A stretch of 13,542 nucleotides of DNA from Actinomycetes bacterium (lineage in GTDB: Bacteria; Actinomycetota; Actinomycetes; Actinomycetales; Cellulomonadaceae): the NCBI GenBank assembly GCA_023432565.1, contig JAEYUL010000105.1, positions 1-13,542 of the forward strand, given 5' to 3'. Below are positions 8,109 through 13,542 of this stretch, piece by piece; position 1 is the stretch's first letter, and each line of letters starts with the position of its first letter. The notes under the pieces are model-generated. The model did no database searches. It was not told the origin of the DNA and saw only the letters and a list, made by a program, of their open reading frames with translations. Both the position numbers and the translations under genes were made by a program.

Positions 8109-8114
8109 ACCGTA
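8109..8114 (-). promoter_or_regulatory. Candidate -10 box of lipoprotein gene
   Basis: TACGGT on the minus strand fits TANNNT and ends 6 bases before the GTG start. Together with the absence of a Shine-Dalgarno this suggests a leaderless transcript. No clear -35 is seen. Confidence 0.35.
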
Positions 8115-8141
8115 GTAGGACACGAGGGACGACGAGGGGCG

Positions 8142-8152
8142 AACGTAACGTT
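8142..8152. promoter_or_regulatory. Short palindrome AACGT-A-ACGTT, possible operator
   Basis: This perfect 5-1-5 palindrome lies about 40 bases upstream of the lipoprotein start, in the only AT-richer stretch of the 68-base gap between the MFS and lipoprotein genes. Its position, just upstream of the candidate -10, fits a repressor or activator site. It could be chance. Confidence 0.3.
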
Positions 8153-8155
8153 TCG

Positions 8156-8176
8156 ACCTGAGCAGACCGCTCAGGT
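8156..8176 (-). terminator. Perfect 8-bp hairpin spanning the MFS stop codon
   Basis: ACCTGAGC (8156-8163) and GCTCAGGT (8169-8176) are exact inverted repeats with a 5-base loop. The MFS stop codon (8171-8173) is inside the right arm. No T-run follows on the minus strand, so this would be an atypical, actinobacterial-style terminator, or a site separating the MFS gene from the lipoprotein gene downstream. Confidence 0.45.
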
Positions 8177-9475
8177 GACCTCCACCGGTACCGGCTGACG
8201 GTGCGCCGCGACCCCGTAGGCCACCGCACCCGCGAGGTAGCCCGCCGCCAGCACCACGAACAGCCCGCTGGACCAGCCCGTGTCCGGCAGCGCCGCGGCA
8301 GCGAGCGCGGCGGCGCCGACGAAGGCCGCGTTGTACAGGACGTCGTACAACGCGAACGCACGCCCGCGGTAGGCGTCGTCGGTGTCGCGCTGCACGATGG
8401 TGTCGACCGCGATCTTCGTCCCCTGCGCGGCCAGCCCCAGCAGCGCCGCGGCGACGAGCACGGGGCCGAGCTCGTACGTCACGACCAGGATGCACTGGCT
8501 GACCGCCGCCAGCGCCAGGCACCCCGTGATCCAGGCGTGCACCCCGGTGAGCGGCGTGAGCGACGGCGTGAGCACGATCGCCAGGGCGAACCCGACCGCA
8601 GTCGCCGCGAGCACCGTCGCGTACGTCGCCAGGCCCTCCTGCGCGTCGTTCGGGTCGGACAGCAGGTTGCGCGAGATGAGGATGCTCGCGAGGAACACCA
8701 CGCCGTACAGGAAGCGGTGGTACGCCATGACCCCCAGCGCCCGCGCGGGCGTGCGCCGAGCCACGAGGTAGCGCCCGCCCTCGACCAGGCCCCGCACGAG
8801 CGTGCCCACGGCGGCGCGCATCTGCGCGGCGTCGGACGGCCGGTCCGGGCCCAGGCGCCGACGGTCGAACCGCGCGGCGACCGCCGCGGCGGCGATCATC
8901 ACGAGCGCCGCGGTGATGAGCGCGACCGCGTCGCGTCCCCGACCCGCCGGGACCACCCAGCCGAGCACCAGGGCGATCGCGCTGCCGAGCCCGTTCGCGG
9001 CGGTGCCCAGCGTCGGTGTCACGGAGTTCGCCGTGAGCAGCAGCTTGCCCTCGACCACCTGCGGCAGCGCGGCGGACAACGCCGAGAGCAGGAAGCGGTT
9101 GACCGACAGCGTCACCAGCGCGAGCACGTACACGGCCGGGCCCACGCCCACCGTCGCCATGAGCGCCGCCAGCGCGAGCGCGAGCCCGGCACGCACGAGG
9201 TTCCCGACGAGCAGCACCTGACGCCGGCTCCAGCGGTCGAGCAGCACACCCGCCCACGGCCCGACGATGGTGAACGGCAGCAGCAGCACCGCGAACGCCG
9301 CGGCGACCCCGCCCGCCGTGGTCGCGTTCTCCGGCGAGAAGAAGAACAACGTCGCCAGCCCCACCTGGAACAACCCGTCGCCGCACTGGCTGACGAGCCG
9401 CACCGAGAGCAGGGTGCGGAACCCGCGCAGCGGCCACAACGCCTTGAGGTCCGCGATCACCTGCACGCGCGCCAT
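8171..9475 (-). CDS. MFS transporter, substrate unknown
   Basis: This 434-residue polytopic membrane protein is of the major facilitator type. Motif A between TM2 and TM3 is clear (GPWAGVLLDRWSRRQ, about 72-86), and hydrophobic segments run over both halves with a central basic loop (FDRRRLGPDRPSD). The C-terminal half repeats an A-like loop as QRDTDDAYRGRAFALYDVLYN. The TM1 text RLVSQCGDGLFQVGLATLFFF is typical of the drug-exporter-like actinobacterial MFS group related to macrolide-efflux and enterobactin-exporter (EntS) proteins, but the substrate cannot be assigned. I chose ATG 9475 (MARVQVIADLKALWPLRGF). A TTG 69 bases upstream in frame would add an Ala/Gly-rich extension with no transporter features. 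The Shine-Dalgarno is weak. The gene is divergent from the sigma factor gene and ends in a hairpin. Confidence 0.88.
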   Translation of the reverse strand: MARVQVIADLKALWPLRGFRTLLSVRLVSQCGDGLFQVGLATLFFFSPENATTAGGVAAAFAVLLLPFTIVGPWAGVLLDRWSRRQVLLVGNLVRAGLALALAALMATVGVGPAVYVLALVTLSVNRFLLSALSAALPQVVEGKLLLTANSVTPTLGTAANGLGSAIALVLGWVVPAGRGRDAVALITAALVMIAAAAVAARFDRRRLGPDRPSDAAQMRAAVGTLVRGLVEGGRYLVARRTPARALGVMAYHRFLYGVVFLASILISRNLLSDPNDAQEGLATYATVLAATAVGFALAIVLTPSLTPLTGVHAWITGCLALAAVSQCILVVTYELGPVLVAAALLGLAAQGTKIAVDTIVQRDTDDAYRGRAFALYDVLYNAAFVGAAALAAAALPDTGWSSGLFVVLAAGYLAGAVAYGVAAHRQPVPVEVT

Positions 9476-9608
9476 CCTCGCACCCGCCGCCGCCCCCTGT
9501 TCGTCGGCGCCGGTGCCGCTACGCTGCGCCGCTGCCGCACCCAACCTCCTCGGGGGACCTCACGTTCTGACGGGTGTCAGCACGAACGACCCGGGAACAG
9601 GGGGACAC
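9476..9608. promoter_or_regulatory. Divergent intergenic region between MFS and sigma factor genes
   Basis: This 133-base region should hold promoters for both genes. A -10-like TACGCT lies at 9520-9525 (plus strand) without a good -35. A small dyad CTGAC-GGGT-GTCAG is at 9567-9580. Near the right end, GGAAC (9594-9598) is followed after 16 bases by CGTC (9615-9618), the classic ECF-sigma promoter pattern, which overlaps the presumed sigma start codon. The plus-strand ribosome binding site AGGGGG is at 9599-9604. Confidence 0.4.
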
Positions 9609-10154
9609 ATGAGTCGTCGGTGGGAGCCGATGCTCGACCAGCTGGTGCGGGAGAGATACCCGCGCCTGCTGTCACGAGCGACGTTGCTGTGCGGGTCACG
9701 GCACGACGCCGAGGACCTCGTCCAGGACGCGCTGGTCGCGACGTTCGGGGGGCGCGCGCGCTTCGCGACCGTCGCCGAGGCCGAGCACTACGTGCGCCGG
9801 GCGATCGCGTCACGGTTCATCGACCGCGGGCGGCGCGCCACCCGCGAGCGGGACGCGCACCGCCGCCTCGCCGGGCGTGCGCAGCCGGTCGTCGAGATCC
9901 AGCTGCCTGGCCTGACCCGCGAGCTCGTCGACGCGCTCGCGCAGCTGCCGCCCCGGGTGCGTGCCTGTGTCGTCCTGCGGCACCTCGAGGACCTGTCCGT
10001 CCGTGAGACTGCCGAGACCCTCGGCCTGTCCGAAGGCGCCGTGAAGCGCTACACCGCCGACGCCGTCACGCTGCTCGACGCAGCGCTCGGCACGACGTCC
10101 GGCGACGTCGAGTCCATCCCTGTGCAGATGACGGAGGTGCGCCGTGGGGCGTGA
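9609..10154 (+). CDS. ECF-type RNA polymerase sigma factor (SigE family-like)
   Basis: The 181-residue protein has a sigma-2 region around residues 14-75 with the core-binding motif DAEDLVQDALVATF (33-46) and RRAIASRFIDRGRR (63-76). It has a sigma-4 region around 105-160 with LPPRVRACVVLRHLEDLSV and the helix-turn-helix ETAETLGLSEGAVKRYT (133-149). Sigma-1 and sigma-3 are absent, as in ECF factors. ATG 9609 has AGGGGG four bases upstream. ATG 9630 (MLDQLVRERY) is a real alternative: GGGAG lies 3 bases before it, and an ECF-like promoter motif (GGAAC-N16-CGTC, 9594-9618) would initiate near 9625, ahead of that start. The downstream membrane-protein gene overlaps its end by 11 bases, so the two are co-translated and probably a sigma/anti-sigma pair. 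The regulon is unknown. Confidence 0.9.
   Translation: MSRRWEPMLDQLVRERYPRLLSRATLLCGSRHDAEDLVQDALVATFGGRARFATVAEAEHYVRRAIASRFIDRGRRATRERDAHRRLAGRAQPVVEIQLPGLTRELVDALAQLPPRVRACVVLRHLEDLSVRETAETLGLSEGAVKRYTADAVTLLDAALGTTSGDVESIPVQMTEVRRGA
10133..10139 (+). promoter_or_regulatory. Ribosome binding site of the membrane protein gene
   Basis: GGAGGTG inside the end of the sigma gene lies 4 bases before GTG 10144. It decides that start and supports translational coupling. Confidence 0.7.
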
Positions 10155-11508
10155 CCTGAACGACTTCCTGCGTGCGGCGGCCGATGCCGACGAGCGCTCC
10201 CTGGACGGCCTCAGCCCCATCGACGCGCTCGAGCGGGCGACCCGGCAGGTGCGCCGGCACCGGCGCGTGCGGCACACGCGCGTCGCGGTGCTGAGCGTCG
10301 CGGCGCTCGCGGCGGTCGGCGGTGCGGCCGTGCTCGGCGGCTCGGCGTGGCAGCAGCCCGTCGACCCGTCGACGCGCGGCCCGGTCGCCACCGCCCGGCC
10401 GACTCCCGTCGGGCCGCTCGTCGAGACGCCCGGCGTCCCGCCGCACCGCGAGCTCACCCCCGAGGTCCTGGCGAACGCCGGGCCCGGGTGGGTGCTCAGC
10501 GTCCACCTCGCTGAGACGCACGACCCGGCCGGCGTGCGCGACCTCGGCGGTGACGTCGTCCTCGTCACCACACCGGACGGGGACTCCTACCGCGTCCAGG
10601 GGGTGCCCGCGGGCTCGCAGCTGCAGGTCGTCGACTGGAGGGCCGGCGAGACGACCGCCGTCCTGCGCGAGTTCGTCGACGGCCACTCGCACCGGGCCGT
10701 GCTCGACCTCGCCGACGGGACCGTGACCCCCGACAGGCGCGGCCTGCCCGACGACGCCACGTTCGTCGGCCGGTCCACGCAGGGGGAGGTCTGGCACAAG
10801 GACGTGTTCGTCGTGCTGGCCGACGACGGCACGAGCCGCAGCGTCTACGACGGCCCGTCGCACGGTCTGGGCCAGATCGACCCGAGCGGCCGCTGGCTCA
10901 TCGGCAGCCGCGACGTGAGCACGACCGGGGAGCACGTGACGTTCGACGTCGTCGACCTGACGAACGGCGACGTCAACGGACCGTTCTCGCTCGTCGTCGA
11001 CGGCCGTGCCTGCGGTCTGGACACCTGGGTCAGCAGCACGAGCGTGCTCGCCCGCTGCCTCGAGCCCGGCACGACCTGGCGCGACGGCTTCGTCGAGGTC
11101 GAGCTCGACGTGTCGGGGTCGCAGCTCGGCTACCGGGACGTCCGGCCCGTCGGCGGTGACGAGCCGTTCCTCGCCTCGGCGCAGTGGGTCGCGGCGGGTG
11201 TGCTCGTCGGCGACACCGTGACGTTCGACGAGGACCAGTGCGCGAGCGCCGGTGCGTCGCTGCGCACGGCCGACGGGTCGCTCGTGCTCGTCCAGGGGAC
11301 CGAGCCCGGCGTGACCCGCGCGACCGTGTCGACCGCGGTGGACGGCCGGGTGTACGTGCAGGCCCAGCAGGGCTGCAACGGCGAGCAGGCGCCCTCGACG
11401 CTCACCGTCCACGACCTGTCCACCGGCGCGAGCACCGCCCTGCTCGGGTTCCCGGTCGACAACCGCGGTGACCGCCCCGGCATGCTCAGCTGGACCCCCG
11501 CCCACTGA
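10144..11508 (+). CDS. Single-pass membrane protein, candidate anti-sigma factor or sensor for the upstream ECF sigma
   Basis: The 454-residue protein has an N-terminal cytoplasmic part of about 46 residues, including NDFLRAAADADERSL and a basic stop RRHRRVRHTR. One transmembrane helix (about 47-68, VAVLSVAALAAVGGAAVLGG) is followed by a Pro-rich linker and a large extracytoplasmic domain from about 104 on. That domain is beta-rich with repeating units such as DPSGRWLIGSRD and LRTADGSLVLVQGT, reminiscent of a beta-propeller. Four cysteines (C290, C305, C366, C411) lie only in the exported part and could form two disulfides. No HxxxCxxC zinc anti-sigma motif is present. The start GTG 10144 overlaps the sigma gene by 11 bases and has a strong GGAGGTG. 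The anti-sigma role is inferred from topology and coupling; in databases it would likely be a hypothetical protein. It ends just before a large repeat-rich intergenic region. Confidence 0.85.
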   Translation: MGRDLNDFLRAAADADERSLDGLSPIDALERATRQVRRHRRVRHTRVAVLSVAALAAVGGAAVLGGSAWQQPVDPSTRGPVATARPTPVGPLVETPGVPPHRELTPEVLANAGPGWVLSVHLAETHDPAGVRDLGGDVVLVTTPDGDSYRVQGVPAGSQLQVVDWRAGETTAVLREFVDGHSHRAVLDLADGTVTPDRRGLPDDATFVGRSTQGEVWHKDVFVVLADDGTSRSVYDGPSHGLGQIDPSGRWLIGSRDVSTTGEHVTFDVVDLTNGDVNGPFSLVVDGRACGLDTWVSSTSVLARCLEPGTTWRDGFVEVELDVSGSQLGYRDVRPVGGDEPFLASAQWVAAGVLVGDTVTFDEDQCASAGASLRTADGSLVLVQGTEPGVTRATVSTAVDGRVYVQAQQGCNGEQAPSTLTVHDLSTGASTALLGFPVDNRGDRPGMLSWTPAH

Positions 11509-11693
11509 CCCCCGCCCCCCTGCTCGCCACCCACCCCCCGCCCATCGACGCCCGCCCCGCCCTGCTCGCCGCCCACCCCGCGCTCGCCACCCACCCCGCG
11601 CTCCCCAGCCGCCCCGCCCATCGACGCCCGCCCCGCCAGGCCTTGACGAGCCGCCTGACGACGACGGGCCGCCCCACAGCACGAGCCCAGCGC

Positions 11694-11740
11694 CTGTGGG
11701 TGGAGTTGGTCATGTCTGGCGTGACCAACTCCACCCGCAG
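11694..11740. repeat. Palindrome 1: 15-bp perfect stem, 9-base loop, downstream of both convergent genes
   Basis: GGGTGGAGTTGGTCA (11698-11712) and TGACCAACTCCACCC (11722-11736) are exact inverted repeats around TGTCTGGCG. The stem extends outward by one T-G wobble and three more pairs (11694-11696 with 11738-11740). No T-run follows on either strand. It could act as a bidirectional terminator for the convergent genes, but its sequence is shared with palindrome 2 (13461-13503), which lies upstream of a gene. Confidence 0.9.
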
Positions 11741-11814
11741 TGCGCGCTGGTGGCGCCTCGCCGGGGCGGTGGGTGTCGTGACGGAGCTGGGAGCGCGGGG
11801 TGGGTGGCGAGCGC

Positions 11815-11840
11815 GGGGCGGGTGGCGGGGGCGGGGCGGG
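11815..11840 (+). other. Predicted G-quadruplex motif
   Basis: Five G-runs of 3 to 5 (11815-11818, 11820-11822, 11827-11831, 11833-11836, 11838-11840) are separated by loops of 1, 4, 1 and 1 bases, which is a strong G4 pattern on the plus strand. The mirror-like C-rich arm gives similar potential on the minus strand near 11509-11540. Confidence 0.6.
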
Positions 11841-11912
11841 CGTCGATGGGCGGGGGTGGCTGGGGAGCGCGGGGTGGCTGGGGAGCGCGGGTTGGGTGGC
11901 GAGCGCGGGTCG

Positions 11913-13364
11913 TCAGGGCGTCAGGGGGCAGGTGGCCGAGCACGGCTGGGGCGAGCCAGGCCAACCGCGGTCTCGTAGGGCGCGGGCCACCTGGGCCGCC
12001 GTGGCGCACGGCATCACGGCGACGTGTCGCCACCGGTAGCGCAGCGTCGTGTCCGAGGTCGCCAGGAGCGTGGCGTTGTCCCGCCAGACGTCGTCGTCGG
12101 TGGCACCGAACGGATGCGCGAGCCGTCCGTCGAGCTCCGCCCTCACGCCCAGGCCCGCGTACACGCGATCGGCGCGGATCCACCGCCCGTCCACCCGCTC
12201 CCACCGCTGTGCGACAGCATGCGGCAGGCCGTGCCGACGCTCGACGTCACGGGCGTAGCGGTGCTCCAGCGGCGACTCGACGCCTTGTGCCACCTGCCCG
12301 AGCATCTCGACGAGCAGGCGCCGACCGGCCATGCGCGTGCGGCGCTGGGCACGCACCAGCAGATCGTCCGGGTGGACTCCCGCACGCACGGCGTCGCACA
12401 GCAGCCCGACGACGGCATCGGTCACGTCCCGAGCGCCCGGCGCGGGAGCGTCGGTGGTGGCGGACCGCACCGCTGCGTCGCGTCGGCCGCGAGAAGCGCG
12501 CGCCGTCACCGGCGTGCGTGCGGGTTCGGTCGGATCGGTGCGTGCGCGGCTGGTCGCGCCGTTGGGCCTGGCGATGTCGGTGCGTGCGGGTTCGGTCGGA
12601 TAGGTGCGTGCGCGGCTGGTCGCGCCGCTGGGCCCGGGGATGTCGGTGGGTGCGGGTTCGGTCGGATCGGTGCGTGCGCGGCTGGTCGCGCCGTTGGGCC
12701 TGGCGATGTCGGTGCGTGCGGGTTCGGTCGGATCGGGGTGTGCGCGGCTGGCCGAGCCGGCGTCGCTGGGCCTGGCGAAGTCGGTGCGTGCGTGGCCGGT
12801 CGCGCCGGCTCGGGCCGGACCGCCAGATCCGGTCGGGCCGCGCAGGGGATCGGGAGATCCGGCAGACGCGGCCGCGGACGTGGCGACGATCAGCTGCAGC
12901 ACGGCCTCGGCGGGCTCGACCGCGCGCAGGCGGCCCCCTGACCAGGGAACCGCCCGGCTGCGGTGGACGACGAGCCCCGGTTGTGGCGTGACCGTCCGGG
13001 CGTGCGGCACCGTGACGACCACGTAGCGGCCCGGTTCCCGCAGCACGCCGTGGTGGAACGCCGCCGACTCGTGCGAGAGGGCGGCGTCGGGCCCGCAGTA
13101 CAGCAGCGCGGCTCGCGCCCGCTGGCGCCAGCTCACCGGACCCGACTGCAGGACCACGACGCCACGGAACAGGCGCTGCCAGTCGCCGGCGGCGACCCGG
13201 CGGCGCACGGTCTCCCGGGTGGTGCCCCAGGCGCCGAGCTGCGCGGTCGTGACGACGCCGTCCTGCCGGATCGCGGCCTCACGTGCCAGGGGCGCGAGCG
13301 CCCGCACCGCGGGCAGCGTGGCCACCACGCGTCGCCCGCTGCCCGTCCCCACGCCACCGATCAC
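11913..13364 (-). CDS. AbiEi-like winged-helix protein with tandem-repeat linker and DUF559/Vsr-like nuclease C-terminus
   Basis: With GTG 13364 as start the protein has 483 residues. Residues about 30-72 form an AbiEi-type N-terminal winged helix (DGVVTTAQLGAWGTTRETV, then RVAAGDWQRLFRGVVVL). A helper region follows with CGPDAALSHESAAFHHGVL and VTVPHARTV. Residues about 185-284 are a 22-residue tandem repeat (RTDPTEPARTDIARPNGATS type). The C-terminal part (from about 300) resembles DUF559/Vsr-like endonucleases: ESPLEHRYARD (E363, E367), ELDGR (E410, D412), WRDNATLL and LRYRWRHVAVMP. Such AbiEi-N plus DUF559-C proteins are frequent orphans in actinobacteria and their function is not established. 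No AbiEii toxin gene lies downstream; the upstream side ends at the window edge. The start is uncertain: the frame is open further up, through palindrome 2, and GTG 13352 or 13328 are also possible. A purine-rich AGGTGGGGGG lies before 13364. Confidence 0.8.
   Translation of the reverse strand: MIGGVGTGSGRRVVATLPAVRALAPLAREAAIRQDGVVTTAQLGAWGTTRETVRRRVAAGDWQRLFRGVVVLQSGPVSWRQRARAALLYCGPDAALSHESAAFHHGVLREPGRYVVVTVPHARTVTPQPGLVVHRSRAVPWSGGRLRAVEPAEAVLQLIVATSAAASAGSPDPLRGPTGSGGPARAGATGHARTDFARPSDAGSASRAHPDPTEPARTDIARPNGATSRARTDPTEPAPTDIPGPSGATSRARTYPTEPARTDIARPNGATSRARTDPTEPARTPVTARASRGRRDAAVRSATTDAPAPGARDVTDAVVGLLCDAVRAGVHPDDLLVRAQRRTRMAGRRLLVEMLGQVAQGVESPLEHRYARDVERRHGLPHAVAQRWERVDGRWIRADRVYAGLGVRAELDGRLAHPFGATDDDVWRDNATLLATSDTTLRYRWRHVAVMPCATAAQVARALRDRGWPGSPQPCSATCPLTP
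12514..12813. repeat. About 4.5 copies of an in-frame 66-bp tandem repeat
   Basis: Units begin GTGCGTGCGGGTTCGGTCGG on the plus strand at 12514, 12580, 12646 and 12712, with a partial fifth copy from 12784. The first three are exactly 66 bp and nearly identical; the fourth is 72 bp because of a 6-bp insertion near its end. All lengths are multiples of three, so the linker of the AbiEi/DUF559-like protein stays open and gains 22 residues per unit. One unit has a C to A change (12602) giving Tyr for Asp. Confidence 0.95.
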
Positions 13365-13460
13365 CCCGCCCCCCACCTGCCGCCGCCCAGCCCCCCAACC
13401 TTGCCCAACACCCCCCACCCACCCCTCGCCCTCATCCACAGCCCCCGGCCGAGACGACGA
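13365..13460. other. C-rich upstream region of the AbiEi/DUF559-like gene
   Basis: This 96-base stretch has many C-runs (for example 13366-13376 and 13427-13438), so the gene's strand is very G-rich ahead of its start. I see no -10/-35 pair. It may form G-quadruplex structures in the 5' region of the mRNA or on the coding strand. Confidence 0.4.
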
Positions 13461-13503
13461 GTGGGTGGAGAAAGTCACGTCATGCGTGACCTTCTCCACC
13501 CAC
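13461..13503. repeat. Palindrome 2: 19-base arms, 5-base loop, upstream of the AbiEi/DUF559-like gene
   Basis: GTGGGTGGAGAAAGTCACG (13461-13479) and CGTGACCTTCTCCACCCAC (13485-13503) are inverted repeats around TCATG with one mismatch. In the minus-strand RNA the mismatch is a G-U wobble, so the hairpin would be fully paired. It is about 97 bases upstream of the chosen start and shares its outer and inner blocks with palindrome 1. It may be an operator, a repeat element end, or a terminator for a gene beyond the window. Confidence 0.9.
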
Positions 13504-13542
13504 AAGTGCGTCGCGCACACAGCGAGAGGGCCCGACGCGTGG
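13504..13542. other. Window end, no feature recognised
   Basis: The last 39 bases hold no gene start, stop or repeat that I can support. The frame of the AbiEi/DUF559-like gene is open up to 13520 but probably not translated there. Confidence 0.4.

Larger units (their letters stand above)
11509..11912. repeat. 404-bp convergent intergenic region of shuffled inverted C-rich/G-rich modules
   Basis: No gene is supported here. The left part (11520-11638) is C-rich and the right part (11789-11910) is G-rich, and they share exact inverted blocks. Module A, CATCGACGCCCGCCCCGCC, occurs at 11543-11561 and 11619-11637, and inverted at 11830-11848. Module B is 20 bases at 11579-11598, perfectly inverted at 11796-11815. 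Module C, CGCGCTCCCCAGCC, is at 11597-11610 and inverted at 11858-11871 and 11876-11889. The order of modules differs between the arms, so this is modular reshuffling rather than one simple inverted repeat. A long hairpin sits between the arms (11694-11740). Confidence 0.85.

Noticed and set aside
12514..12813. CRISPR array
   Set aside because: The units are contiguous 66-bp tandem repeats without unique spacers, and they are in frame inside a coding gene.
11468..12991. A 507-codon plus-strand open frame through the repeat region
   Set aside because: It runs through low-complexity intergenic modules and is antisense to the AbiEi/DUF559-like gene; its Arg/Trp repeat peptide is the shadow of the 66-bp repeat.
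11913..13364. Complete type IV AbiE toxin-antitoxin system
   Set aside because: Only an AbiEi-like N-terminus is present, fused to a nuclease-like domain. No AbiEii nucleotidyltransferase toxin gene is visible in the window.
13365..13520. N-terminal extension of the AbiEi/DUF559-like protein to ATG 13520
   Set aside because: It would translate palindrome 2 and a Gly-rich C/G-run region (WVEKVTHDVTFSTHS...), with no counterpart in AbiEi-type N-termini. A start close to the winged helix is more likely.

Overview
The window is a very GC-rich chromosomal segment from an actinobacterium. Codon use is strongly G/C at third positions, GTG starts are common, several genes look leaderless, and gene content and order match the actinobacterial pcnA / Nudix / DUF6049-type / murJ block (compare Mycobacterium tuberculosis Rv3907c to Rv3910). 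A Cellulomonas-like member of the Micrococcales is my best guess, but that is inference from style and synteny, not from a marker gene.

Region 1 (1-6215) lies on the minus strand and reads right to left. A Nudix hydrolase, a large secreted and membrane-anchored DUF6049-type protein and the lipid II flippase MurJ form a tight operon with two ATGA stop/start overlaps. After a 142-base gap comes a degenerate protein kinase (pseudokinase) that runs off the left edge. In mycobacteria a pseudokinase domain is fused to the C-terminus of MurJ/MviN; here it appears as a separate downstream gene. The likely joint theme is export and control of peptidoglycan precursors. The tRNA CCA-adding enzyme gene pcnA is divergent from the operon across a 91-base spacer. 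On both sides of that spacer a -10-like hexamer lies 7 bases from the start codon, suggesting leaderless mRNAs.

Region 2 (7689-9475): a small lipoprotein gene converges on pcnA with a 3-base gap. Upstream of it on the same strand is an MFS transporter gene, whose stop codon lies inside a perfect 8-bp hairpin.

Region 3 (9476-11508) is on the plus strand: an ECF/SigE-type sigma factor, overlapped by 11 bases by a one-pass membrane protein that is a plausible non-zinc anti-sigma or sensor. An ECF-type promoter motif (GGAAC-N16-CGTC) overlaps the presumed sigma start.

Region 4 (11509-13542) is the most unusual. A minus-strand gene encodes an AbiEi-like winged-helix N-terminus, a linker made of about 4.5 copies of an in-frame 66-bp tandem repeat, and a DUF559/Vsr-like nuclease C-terminus. 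It is bracketed by two related long palindromes (core GGGTGGAG..RGTCA / TGACC..CTCCACCC) that differ by compensatory base changes. The downstream palindrome sits in a 404-base convergent intergenic region built of shuffled inverted C-rich/G-rich modules with G-quadruplex potential. The gene and its palindromes could be a nuclease-plus-repeat system analogous in layout to REP elements and their transposases, or a repressor with its operators. This is the part most worth following up.
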